Assembly: GCA_900554175.1 (NCBI GenBank)
Contig: USGK01000010.1
Span: forward strand, 1-46,637
Source of the DNA: an uncultured Clostridium sp.
GTDB taxonomy: Bacteria; Bacillota; Clostridia; TANB77; CAG-508
Length of the DNA: 46,637 bases
Direction of reading: 5' to 3'
Shown here: positions 40,050-46,637 of the stretch, one piece after another
Numbering within the stretch: position 1 is the stretch's first letter
How the letters are laid out: the number at the start of each line of letters is the position of its first letter
Made by a program: the position numbers and the translations under genes
Notes under the pieces: model-generated
What the model was told of the DNA's origin: nothing
Database searches by the model: none
Seen by the model: only the letters and a program-made list of their open reading frames with translations

Positions 40050-40076
40050 ACATAAAGTTAAAATAAAACATATTAT
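40050..40076 (+). promoter_or_regulatory. SigE-like promoter of the 49-aa/spoVM unit
   Basis: ACATAAA (40050-40056), a 12-bp spacer and CATATTAT (40069-40076) resemble SigE boxes. The -10 element equals the one before spoIIM (4166-4173). spoVM is SigE-dependent in B. subtilis. Confidence 0.42.
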
Positions 40077-40103
40077 ATAATAAAAATATTGGAGGTAGAG
40101 AGT

Positions 40104-40253
40104 ATGAGATGTTTATTACGAAAAACTTTAGGTGTATGTTTAATAGGTTTTGGACTTGGGATTTTATTGGTGCTTTTTCTTCCAATATCAGGATGGTTAT
40201 TTATAATAGGTGTCGCACTTGCTATTCTAGGAATAGTATGGCTTGCATGCTAA
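40104..40253 (+). CDS. 49-aa hydrophobic membrane protein upstream of spoVM
   Basis: This short frame has GGAGGT (40091-40096) ahead of ATG 40104. The product has a basic amphipathic start (Met-Arg-Cys-Leu-Leu-Arg-Lys), then two predicted membrane segments (about 9-27 and 31-48) joined by Pro-Ile-Ser-Gly-Trp, and ends Trp-Leu-Ala-Cys. No named family is recognised with certainty. Its position 39 nt ahead of spoVM with a shared SigE-like promoter suggests expression in the mother cell and perhaps a role at the forespore membrane; this is inference. Confidence 0.68.
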   Translation: MRCLLRKTLGVCLIGFGLGILLVLFLPISGWLFIIGVALAILGIVWLAC

Positions 40254-40292
40254 AAAAACCAACTATAATTTTTTAAGTGGAGGTACATAGAA

Positions 40293-40370
40293 ATGACAAT
40301 AGTTGTAAAAAAAGTTCCAAAAGCTTTTAGGGGAATAGTAAAATTTATATTTGGAATAAAAGATAATTAA
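40293..40370 (+). CDS. spoVM: Stage V sporulation protein M (25 aa)
   Basis: SpoVM is a tiny amphipathic helix that recognises the convex forespore membrane, anchors SpoIVA and inhibits FtsH, so coat assembly can begin. This frame of 25 codons (ATG 40293, stop 40368-40370) has GTGGAGGT upstream. Its product shares length, Pro9, the Lys-x-Pro-Lys-x-Phe-x-Gly-Ile-Val core and the Ile-Phe-Gly-Ile-Lys end with SpoVM of B. subtilis and Clostridia. Synteny supports it: rpmB, the neighbour of spoVM in Bacillus, is the next gene here, though in convergent orientation. The frame is below the size that gene finders usually report. Confidence 0.85.
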   Translation: MTIVVKKVPKAFRGIVKFIFGIKDN

Positions 40371-40449
40371 AAATAAATAATTGAAGAAATAAAGGAAATA
40401 ATGAACTTAAAAAGCAAAGTTATAACATTAAAATATGTTATTATAAAGA

Positions 40450-40479
40450 AACGTTAGGAAAATTCCTTTCGTTTTTTTT
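40450..40479 (+). terminator. Rho-independent terminator after spoVM
   Basis: The stem AACG-TT-AGGAA with TTCCT-TT-CGTT, interrupted by a T-T internal loop, is followed by a run of T. Confidence 0.75.
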
Positions 40480-40532
40480 CTTACAAAAAAAGTTATAATA
40501 TTTTAGAAAATATAGAAAATTTAAATTTTAGA

Positions 40533-40567
40533 TAAAAATAAAAACTATTGACAGAATATGACAATAG
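40533..40567 (-). terminator. Terminator of rpmB
   Basis: CTATTG (40545-40550) pairs with CAATAG (40562-40567). On the minus strand it is followed by a T-rich tract (plus 40533-40544). Confidence 0.55.
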
Positions 40568-40583
40568 CTTATATTTTGAGATA

Positions 40584-40781
40584 TTACACTCTATTAACTT
40601 TTCCATTTTTTAAACATTTAGCACAAACATGAATTCTTTTAACTTCACCATCTATTTCAGCTTTAACGCTTCTTAAATTTGGTTTCCAAGTACGAGGAGT
40701 TCTTTTACTTATATGTGAACGAGTTATACTAAGTTTGTTTCCATGAATTGCTTCTTTTTGACAAATTGCACATACTGCCAT
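40584..40781 (-). CDS. rpmB: 50S ribosomal protein L28
   Basis: The small basic ribosomal protein has 65 residues from ATG 40781. It carries Cys-Ala-Ile-Cys near the N-terminus and Cys-Ala-Lys-Cys-Leu near the C-terminus, so it is the zinc-binding (C+) form, plus the family motif Arg-Thr-Trp-Lys-Pro-Asn-Leu. A GTG at 40793 would add four residues but overlaps the AGGAGG Shine-Dalgarno (40798-40793). It is convergent with spoVM and divergent from tig. Confidence 0.95.
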   Translation of the reverse strand: MAVCAICQKEAIHGNKLSITRSHISKRTPRTWKPNLRSVKAEIDGEVKRIHVCAKCLKNGKVNRV

Positions 40782-40886
40782 GATTAAATGCACCTCCTAA
40801 ATTTCTTAAATAAAATCGATTATAAACTAGTTTAACACAAATGAAAAAAAAATACAAGTAATTTTAAATAAAATTTTATTTTTTTA

Positions 40887-40914
40887 TTGCAATTTGTTAA
40901 AAATGTGTTATAAT
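40887..40914 (+). promoter_or_regulatory. Sigma-A type promoter of tig-clpP-clpX
   Basis: TTGCAA (40887-40892), a 16-bp spacer and TATAAT (40909-40914). Confidence 0.6.
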
Positions 40915-40962
40915 ATATAAACGTAAAAATAATGCGAGCGCAAAAATGAAAGGAAGATTTTA

Positions 40963-42330
40963 ATGAATTGTAAAGTAGAAAAAACAAAAAATGCAAATGA
41001 AGTAAAATTAGAAATTACAATTGAAGCAGAAAAATTTGAAAATGCAATAAAAAAGGTATATTTCCAAAGTGCAAAATATTTTAACATCCCAGGATTTAGA
41101 AAAGGAAAAGCACCACAAAATATAGTAGAAAGATATTATGGAAAAGAAATATTTTATGAAGATGCTTTTAATGAAGTAGTTCCAGAAGAATATGAAAAAG
41201 CTTTAGAAGAAAACAAAATAGAAGCAGTTTCAAGACCAAAAATAGATATAGTAAAAATGGAAAAAGGACAAGACTTAGTATTTACAGCAATTGTTTCAAC
41301 AAAACCAGAAGTTGAATTAGGAAAATATAAAGGTATAGAAATAGAAAAAGTAGAGTATAATGTAAGCAAAGAAGCAATAGATTCTGAAATAAAATCAATG
41401 CAAGAAAAAAATGCTAGAATGATAACAGTAGATGATAGAGCTGTTGAAAATGGAGATATAGCTACAATTGATTTTGAAGGATTTGTAGATGGTGTTGCAT
41501 TTGATGGTGGAAAAGCAGAGGGACATGATTTAGAAATTGGAAGTGGATCTTTTATACCAGGATTTGAAGATCAAGTAATTGGAATGAATATTGATGAAGA
41601 AAAAGATATAAAAGTAACATTCCCAAAAGAATATTTTTCTAAAGATTTAGCAGGTAAAGAAGCAACTTTCAAAGTAAAATTACATGCAATTAAGAAAAAA
41701 GAAATGCCAAAATTAGATGATGAATTTGCTAAAGATGTAAGCGAATTTGATACATTAAAGGAATTAGAAAATTCAGTAAAAGAAAAATTAGAAAAACAAA
41801 TGCAAGATAAAGCTAAATATGAAAAAGAACAAGCAATAATGAAAGCAATATGTGACAATTCAAAAATAGATATTCCAGAAGGAATGATAGAACTTGAAGT
41901 TGATAATATGATAAAAGATATGGAACAAAGAATGTCATATCAAGGCTTAAAATTAGAGCAATATTTGAAAATGCTTAATAAAACAGAAGCTGAATTTAGA
42001 AAAGAATCTGAACCACAAGCTATAGAAGCTATAAAATCAAGACTTGTCTTAGAAGCAATTGCTGCTAAAGAAGATATAAAAGCAACAGAAAAAGAAGTTA
42101 CTGAAAAAATAAAAGAAATGGCTAAAAATTATGGCAGAAATGAAGAAGATTTATTAAAGAATGAAAATGTTAAAAAATACATAGAAGAAGGAATTGTAAA
42201 CGAAAAAACAATTGATTTATTAATTGAAAACGTTAAAGAAACAAAGAAGGCAAAAGCAGAAAAGAAAAATGAAACAAAATCGGAGAAAAAAGAAAAAAAA
42301 GAAAAGGCAGAAAAAAAATCTACAAAATAG
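40963..42330 (+). CDS. tig: Trigger factor
   Basis: Trigger factor is the ribosome-bound chaperone and prolyl isomerase for nascent chains. The 455-residue protein has an N-terminal ribosome-binding domain (about 1-115) with the signature Gly-Phe-Arg-Lys-Gly-Lys-Ala-Pro (about 44-51), an FKBP-type domain (about 155-240) and the C-terminal chaperone arms (about 245-430). The end is a Lys/Glu-rich tail of about 25 residues. AAAGGAA precedes the start. clpP and clpX follow in the same direction, the common tig-clpP-clpX order. Confidence 0.97.
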   Translation: MNCKVEKTKNANEVKLEITIEAEKFENAIKKVYFQSAKYFNIPGFRKGKAPQNIVERYYGKEIFYEDAFNEVVPEEYEKALEENKIEAVSRPKIDIVKMEKGQDLVFTAIVSTKPEVELGKYKGIEIEKVEYNVSKEAIDSEIKSMQEKNARMITVDDRAVENGDIATIDFEGFVDGVAFDGGKAEGHDLEIGSGSFIPGFEDQVIGMNIDEEKDIKVTFPKEYFSKDLAGKEATFKVKLHAIKKKEMPKLDDEFAKDVSEFDTLKELENSVKEKLEKQMQDKAKYEKEQAIMKAICDNSKIDIPEGMIELEVDNMIKDMEQRMSYQGLKLEQYLKMLNKTEAEFRKESEPQAIEAIKSRLVLEAIAAKEDIKATEKEVTEKIKEMAKNYGRNEEDLLKNENVKKYIEEGIVNEKTIDLLIENVKETKKAKAEKKNETKSEKKEKKEKAEKKSTK

Positions 42331-42349
42331 TCAAATTATAAATTGGGAA

Positions 42350-42402
42350 AAGTTAGGGGGTTAATAAATTTAAAAAATGTTACAACCTAGCTTTTTGTTT
42401 TT
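42350..42402 (+). terminator. Possible attenuator or weak terminator between tig and clpP
   Basis: AAGTTAGG (42350-42357) pairs with CCTAGCTT (42386-42393, one G-T pair), followed by TTTGTTTTTT. The loop of about 28 nt is long. It may lower read-through from tig into clpP. Confidence 0.4.
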
Positions 42403-42422
42403 TAAAATAAGGAGGAGTTATT

Positions 42423-43031
42423 ATGTTTGAAAAAAAAGATAGTTTAGTACCATATGTAATTGAGCAAACAAGTAAAGGAGAACGTTCATATGACATTTTC
42501 TCAAGACTTTTAAAGGATAGAATTATATTTTTAGGAGAGGATGTAAATGCAACAACTGCAAGTTTAGTTATTGCGCAAATGTTATTCCTAGAATCTGAGG
42601 ATCCAGATAAAGAAATATCATTATATATAAATTCACCAGGTGGTAGTGTAACAGATGGATTAGCTATTGTTGACACAATGAATTATATAAAATGTCCTGT
42701 AAGTACAATTTGTCTAGGGTTAGCAGCAAGCTTTGGTGCAGTACTTTTATCAAATGGAGCGAAAGGAAGAAGATTTGCAACACCAAATGCTGAAATATTG
42801 ATTCACCAACCTTTAATTGCAGGTGGTGGAATTTCAGGCCAAACAACAGACATAAAAATTCATGCTGAGCAAATGATTAAAACAAGAGAAAGATTAACAA
42901 AAATATTAGCAGATAATACAGGTAAACCTGTTGAACAATTAATGAAAGATACTGAAAGAGATAATTATATGACTGCTGAAGAAGCTTTAGAATATGGATT
43001 AATTGATGAAATAATATATAAAAGAAAATAA
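42423..43031 (+). CDS. clpP: ATP-dependent Clp protease proteolytic subunit
   Basis: ClpP is the serine peptidase core that degrades proteins delivered by ClpX or the ClpE-like ATPase. The 202-residue protein has the catalytic triad Ser103 (Leu-Ala-Ala-Ser-Phe-Gly-Ala), His128 (Ile-His-Gln-Pro) and Asp180 (Thr-Glu-Arg-Asp-Asn-Tyr). GGAGGAG precedes the start. It has about five more residues at the N-terminus and three more after the active-site His than B. subtilis ClpP. clpX starts 22 nt downstream. Confidence 0.97.
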   Translation: MFEKKDSLVPYVIEQTSKGERSYDIFSRLLKDRIIFLGEDVNATTASLVIAQMLFLESEDPDKEISLYINSPGGSVTDGLAIVDTMNYIKCPVSTICLGLAASFGAVLLSNGAKGRRFATPNAEILIHQPLIAGGGISGQTTDIKIHAEQMIKTRERLTKILADNTGKPVEQLMKDTERDNYMTAEEALEYGLIDEIIYKRK

Positions 43032-43053
43032 AATTAAATAAGGAGAATTTGTT

Positions 43054-44367
43054 ATGCCTAAAAAAGATACAACTAAAAATGTAATTTGTTCTTTTTGTGG
43101 TAAGCCACAAAACAGTGTAAAAAGAATTGTTGCAGGACCTGGAGTTTATATTTGTGACGAATGTATTAATTTATGTAATAGCATAATTGGAAATGAAGAA
43201 TATGATGAAGATGATGAAAAATACACTTTAGCAGGACTTGAAAAAATACCAAGTCCAGAAGAAATAAAAAATATATTAGATGAATATGTAATTGGTCAAG
43301 ATAAAGCTAAAAAAATACTATCTGTTGCTGTGTATAATCACTATAAAAGGATTAATCATGAAGAAAATGAAAAGCATAAAGATGATGTAGAAATTCAAAA
43401 AAGTAATATATTATTATTAGGACCAACAGGATGTGGAAAGACTCTTTTAGCAAGTACTTTGGCAAAAATATTAAATGTACCTTTTGCAATAGCAGATGCT
43501 ACTACTTTAACGGAAGCTGGATATGTGGGTGAAGATGTTGAAAATATTCTTTTAAAACTTATTCAAGCTGCTGATGGAGATATAAAGAAGGCTGAAAAAG
43601 GAATAATTTATATAGATGAGATAGATAAAATTACTAGAAAGTCAGAAAATCCTTCAATTACAAGAGATGTAAGTGGTGAAGGAGTTCAACAAGCATTATT
43701 AAAAATAGTTGAAGGAACTGTTGCATCTGTTCCTCCACAAGGGGGAAGAAAACATCCGCATCAAGAGTTACTTCAAATAAATACTTCAAATATATTGTTT
43801 ATCTGTGGGGGTGCTTTTGAAGGGTTAGAAAATATTATAAAAGACAGAACTGGTCAAAAATCTATGGGATTTGGTGCAAATATACAATCAAAAAAAGAGC
43901 AAGATAGAAGTAAAATTTTAGAGGAATTATTACCACAAGATTTATTGAAATTTGGATTAATACCAGAGTTTATAGGCAGACTACCAATTGTAGCTACTTT
44001 AAAAGAATTAGATAAAGAAGCTCTAAGTAAGATTTTGGTTGAGCCAAAAAACTCTTTAATAAAACAATATAAAAAACTTATGGAAATGGATGAGGTAGAA
44101 TTAGAAATAAAACCAGATGCAATAGAAGCAATAGTTGATAAAGCTATAGAAAGAAAAACAGGAGCTAGAGGTTTAAGATCTATAATTGAAGAAATAATGA
44201 CAGATATAATGTTTGATATTCCTTCAAATCCCCAAATTTCTAAGTGTATTATAACAAAGGATACAGTTATAAATGGAGAAAATCCCAAAATAGTAATTGA
44301 TGAAACGAGAGCTGTTACTGATAAGCAAACTTTTGTAAAAAAAGCTCAACCCAAAGTAACTGCTTAA
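43054..44367 (+). CDS. clpX: ATP-dependent Clp protease ATP-binding subunit ClpX
   Basis: ClpX is the AAA+ unfoldase partner of ClpP. The 437-residue protein has an N-terminal zinc-binding domain with Cys-Ser-Phe-Cys (about 12-15) and Cys-Asp-Glu-Cys (about 34-37), Walker A Gly-Pro-Thr-Gly-Cys-Gly-Lys-Thr (about 125-132), Walker B Ile-Tyr-Ile-Asp-Glu-Ile-Asp-Lys, and the Ile-Gly-Arg-Leu-Pro sensor region. AAGGAG precedes the start. The DUF4116 gene follows after 18 nt without a terminator. Confidence 0.97.
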   Translation: MPKKDTTKNVICSFCGKPQNSVKRIVAGPGVYICDECINLCNSIIGNEEYDEDDEKYTLAGLEKIPSPEEIKNILDEYVIGQDKAKKILSVAVYNHYKRINHEENEKHKDDVEIQKSNILLLGPTGCGKTLLASTLAKILNVPFAIADATTLTEAGYVGEDVENILLKLIQAADGDIKKAEKGIIYIDEIDKITRKSENPSITRDVSGEGVQQALLKIVEGTVASVPPQGGRKHPHQELLQINTSNILFICGGAFEGLENIIKDRTGQKSMGFGANIQSKKEQDRSKILEELLPQDLLKFGLIPEFIGRLPIVATLKELDKEALSKILVEPKNSLIKQYKKLMEMDEVELEIKPDAIEAIVDKAIERKTGARGLRSIIEEIMTDIMFDIPSNPQISKCIITKDTVINGENPKIVIDETRAVTDKQTFVKKAQPKVTA

Positions 44368-44385
44368 AAATAAGGAGAAAAAGTC

Positions 44386-44907
44386 ATGGAAGCAAAAGAA
44401 GTAACAGAAATGAAAAAAAACTGTGACAATAAAGATTATGTTTTACAGCAGGTAGCAGTTCAGGGAAAATTATTAGAATTTGCAAGTGAAAGCTTAAGAG
44501 ACGATGAAGAAGTTGTAAAAGAAGCTTTAACCCATGATGGTGAAGCTTTGGAATTTGCCTCAGATAGGTTAAAAGACAACAAAGATGTACTTTTGCTTGC
44601 GATAAAATCTGCCCCCTGGACTGCATGCTATGCATCTGAAAAATTACGTGCAGATAGAGATGTTATTCTAGCTAGTGTAAAAACATATGGTCAAACTCTT
44701 TATTTTGCAAGTGAGGAGCTTAGAGATGATGAAGAAATTGTAAGAAATGCAGTTTCAAATAAAGGTATTATTATAAAATATGCAAGTTTTAGATTACGTG
44801 ATAATAAGGAAATAGCTGAGATTGCAGTTAAGCAAAATAAAGTTGCTTTTCATTATCTAAGTGATAGATTAAAACATGATGAAGAATTCAAAAAAGTTAT
44901 AGAATAA
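44386..44907 (+). CDS. DUF4116 repeat protein
   Basis: The 173-residue protein is made of about five helical repeats of roughly 25 residues with a core like Ala-Leu-x-Phe-Ala-Ser-x-x-Leu-Arg-Asp-Asp-Glu-Glu-Val-Val. These are DUF4116 repeats, known from bacteria and protists; function is unknown and a protein-binding solenoid is likely. No signal peptide or membrane segment. AAGGAG precedes the start. It follows clpX by 18 nt, so cotranscription with the tig-clpP-clpX genes is probable. A role in substrate delivery to ClpXP would be a guess. Confidence 0.8.
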   Translation: MEAKEVTEMKKNCDNKDYVLQQVAVQGKLLEFASESLRDDEEVVKEALTHDGEALEFASDRLKDNKDVLLLAIKSAPWTACYASEKLRADRDVILASVKTYGQTLYFASEELRDDEEIVRNAVSNKGIIIKYASFRLRDNKEIAEIAVKQNKVAFHYLSDRLKHDEEFKKVIE

Positions 44908-44911
44908 ATTA

Positions 44912-44943
44912 AAAAGTAGCTATCATAATTAATAGCTACTTTT
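44912..44943. terminator. Bidirectional terminator between DUF4116 gene and tRNA-Trp
   Basis: The arms AAAAGTAGCTAT and ATAGCTACTTTT form a perfect 12-bp stem with an 8-nt loop and A/T tracts on both sides. Confidence 0.85.
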
Positions 44944-44952
44944 AATTATTTA

Positions 44953-45027
44953 TGGCAGGGGTAGAAGGATTCGAACCCTCACAGGCGGTTTTGGAGACCG
45001 ATGTGCTACCATTAACACTATACCCCT
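44953..45027 (-). tRNA. tRNA-Trp (anticodon CCA)
   Basis: On the minus strand the acceptor AGGGGTA pairs with TACCCCT, with discriminator G and encoded CCA. The anticodon loop CTCCAAA gives CCA. The 27-43 position of the anticodon stem is a T-C mismatch. A weak promoter (TTGTTT, 17 bp, TATTAT) lies upstream, its spacer made mostly of a T run. The roughly 200 bp from here to spoIVB holds nothing else I can recognise. Confidence 0.95.
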
Positions 45028-45227
45028 AAAAAGAACATATCTATAATAGCACAATAAAAAAAAAAAAACAATAGATTTTGTGATTTTTTATAAAAAATTA
45101 CAAAAAAATTGAAGTATCGTATAAAATAAAAATGTAGAAATATTCAAATTAATAAATATAATAAAAAAATATAATAAAAATCATTAAAAAAAGAAATAAT
45201 AACTTTTGAAGGTGAAAGGTTTTTAAA

Positions 45228-46466
45228 ATGAAAAAAGTTATAAGAAGTTTATTAATTATATTATTAATTTTTATATATATTTATGTTTGTAAAATAAATA
45301 ATATACCAAATGAAACTATAATTTTTCAGGGAGAGAAATTAGATTTTGGTAATTTTTTTGGATTATCTCTAGATTTAGAAGATAATCAAGAAAAATTAAT
45401 AGATGTTTCATCAGATTTAAATGAAACAGTAAGTTCCAAGAATACAGAAATCACTGCTAAAGTAAAATTATTTGATCTTTTTACTATAAAAGATGTAAAT
45501 GTAAGTGTTATCAAAAAAATGAGTGTAGTACCTGTAGGACAAGTAGGAGGACTAAAGTTATATACAAATGGAGTGTTAATTGTTGGACTAGGTGAGGTAG
45601 TTGATGAAAATAATGAAAAAATAAAGCCATATGAAACAACAGGATTAAAAGAAGGTGACACAATAATAAAAGTAAATGAAAAAAATTTAATAGATACAGA
45701 AGATTTACTTAATTTAATAAAAAATTCTAATGGTGAAGTGTTAAATATCACGTATTTAAGAGATGGCAAAGAAGAGAAATGTTCAATTACACCTTCAAAG
45801 ACAAGTGAAAAAGAGTATAAAATTGGTTTGTGGGTAAGAGATAGTGCTGCAGGAATAGGAACTTTAACATTTTATAATCCTGAAACTAAAACATTTGCAG
45901 CCTTGGGTCATGGTATAACAGATATAGATACAGGGGATCTAATTGATATATCAAATGGTGAATTTATAACTACAAAAATATTATCAATAATTAAAGGAGT
46001 AAAAGGAAAACCGGGGAGAATACAAGGAACAATAGAAAATCAAAAAGATATAGGTAAAATCTATAAAAATTCTAAATTAGGAATATATGGGAAGATAGAT
46101 AATTTTGGAGATTTAAATATAAAGGATTTTAAAGAATATGAAGTTGCAGATAGAAATGATATAGAACTTGGAAAGGCAAAGATTATATGTAGTTTAGATA
46201 GTGAAAGTCCAAAAGAATATGAAATAGAAATTGAAAAAATTTATTTAAAGAATAACGATAATAATAAAAGTATGCAAATAAAAGTGAAGGATGAAGAATT
46301 ATTAAATAAAACAGGTGGAATAATACAAGGAATGAGTGGATGTCCAATTATACAAAATGATAAATTTATTGGATGTGTAACAAATGTAATGATAGATAAT
46401 CCAGCAATAGGATATGCAGTTTTCTCTGATTTAATGATTAAAGAGGCTCAAGAAATAGAAAAATAA
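45228..46466 (+). CDS. spoIVB: SpoIVB serine peptidase
   Basis: SpoIVB is secreted from the forespore into the intermembrane space, where it cleaves SpoIVFA and so triggers pro-SigK processing. The 412-residue protein has an N-terminal signal anchor (about 5-22), a PDZ domain (about 100-190, with Gly-Leu-Lys-Glu-Gly-Asp-Thr-Ile) and an S55 peptidase domain (about 195-412). His228 lies in Leu-Gly-His-Gly-Ile, and the nucleophile Ser370 in Gly-Met-Ser-Gly-Cys-Pro-Ile. AAGGTGAAAGGT precedes the start. In Clostridia spo0A commonly follows, but the window ends 171 bp after the stop. Confidence 0.96.
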   Translation: MKKVIRSLLIILLIFIYIYVCKINNIPNETIIFQGEKLDFGNFFGLSLDLEDNQEKLIDVSSDLNETVSSKNTEITAKVKLFDLFTIKDVNVSVIKKMSVVPVGQVGGLKLYTNGVLIVGLGEVVDENNEKIKPYETTGLKEGDTIIKVNEKNLIDTEDLLNLIKNSNGEVLNITYLRDGKEEKCSITPSKTSEKEYKIGLWVRDSAAGIGTLTFYNPETKTFAALGHGITDIDTGDLIDISNGEFITTKILSIIKGVKGKPGRIQGTIENQKDIGKIYKNSKLGIYGKIDNFGDLNIKDFKEYEVADRNDIELGKAKIICSLDSESPKEYEIEIEKIYLKNNDNNKSMQIKVKDEELLNKTGGIIQGMSGCPIIQNDKFIGCVTNVMIDNPAIGYAVFSDLMIKEAQEIEK

Positions 46467-46476
46467 AAAATATTTT

Positions 46477-46516
46477 ATAAGCTATGAATTATAATGAGTT
46501 ACAGTTCATAGCTTAT
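46477..46516 (+). other. Hairpin downstream of spoIVB
   Basis: ATAAGCTATGAA (46477-46488) and TTCATAGCTTAT (46505-46516) form a perfect 12-bp stem with a 16-nt loop. There is no T run after it, so it is not a standard terminator. It could protect the mRNA end or act as a binding site. Confidence 0.4.
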
Positions 46517-46637
46517 AGATAATTATATTAATAAATTCAATATAAAATAGAAAAAATAAGTAATTTGTAGTTATAATAAAATATATGAGTTAAATTTTTC
46601 GTGGCAAAATATAATAAAAAAAATAAGACTAGTCAAA

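Noticed and set aside
40401..40457. 18-codon frame after spoVM
   Set aside because: It has only a weak ribosome binding site and runs into the terminator; no pattern supports a real peptide.
43854..44288. 144-codon minus-strand frame
   Set aside because: Antisense shadow of clpX.

Overview
This 46.6 kb window is chromosomal DNA from an AT-rich, spore-forming member of the Clostridia (Bacillota). The evidence is low GC throughout, strong AGGAGG-type ribosome binding sites, sigma-A promoters with 16-18 bp spacing, and sporulation genes along the whole length: spoIIM, spoVT, a bofC-like gene, gerW/ytfJ, a 25-codon spoVM and spoIVB. Several other short genes sit under motifs that look like SigE, SigG or SigK promoters. 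I see no transposase, prophage, CRISPR array or toxin-antitoxin locus. The window is mostly housekeeping genes, with a few accessory and orphan genes.

Layout. 1-870: 3' end of 23S rRNA, 5S rRNA behind its own promoter, and tRNA-Asn. 940-4010: a c-di-GMP-I riboswitch before a membrane-anchored protein, a DUF2207 membrane protein, and a minus-strand orphan behind a consensus promoter and a four-half-site operator-like element. 4140-8900: spoIIM, xerD and uvrA. 8900-12150: an efflux-adaptor-like protein and a 763-residue coiled-coil orphan. 12190-17530: spoVT, an SH3/NlpC-P60 wall hydrolase, comEC (frameshifted) and a bofC-like gene. 17550-22810, minus strand: glmS with its self-cleaving ribozyme, a ClpE-like ATPase and pgsA (frameshifted). 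22900-28220: uvrC, then a YhaO/YhaN-type nuclease-ATPase pair. 28350-30900: 6S RNA, tRNA-Tyr, a small orphan, fba and smpB. 30950-35900: a cysteine-rich small protein, ylmH, recN and dxs. 36030-39130: a DUF2953 gene and gerW, separated by a prepilin-like leucine-rich-repeat gene. 39130-40800: a 39-codon cysteine-rich gene, nth, a 49-codon membrane gene, spoVM and rpmB. 40880-44910: tig-clpP-clpX and a DUF4116 gene. The end holds tRNA-Trp and spoIVB.

The genes group into DNA repair (uvrA, uvrC, recN, nth, the YhaO/YhaN-like pair, xerD), protein quality control (tig, clpP, clpX, clpE-like, smpB, ylmH), envelope and central metabolism (glmS, pgsA, fba, dxs, NlpC/P60) and spore formation.

Points most worth checking: (1) three reading frames (DUF2207, comEC, pgsA) are each shifted by one extra C directly before GG. 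pgsA is normally essential, so a systematic sequence error is the leading explanation. (2) Two consecutive genes, uvrA and the adaptor-like gene, have the Shine-Dalgarno 36-38 nt from the start, and a hairpin between them would restore normal spacing. (3) Short genes that are easily missed: spoVM, a 49-aa membrane protein and a 39-aa cysteine-rich protein. (4) The four-half-site element next to a perfect promoter.
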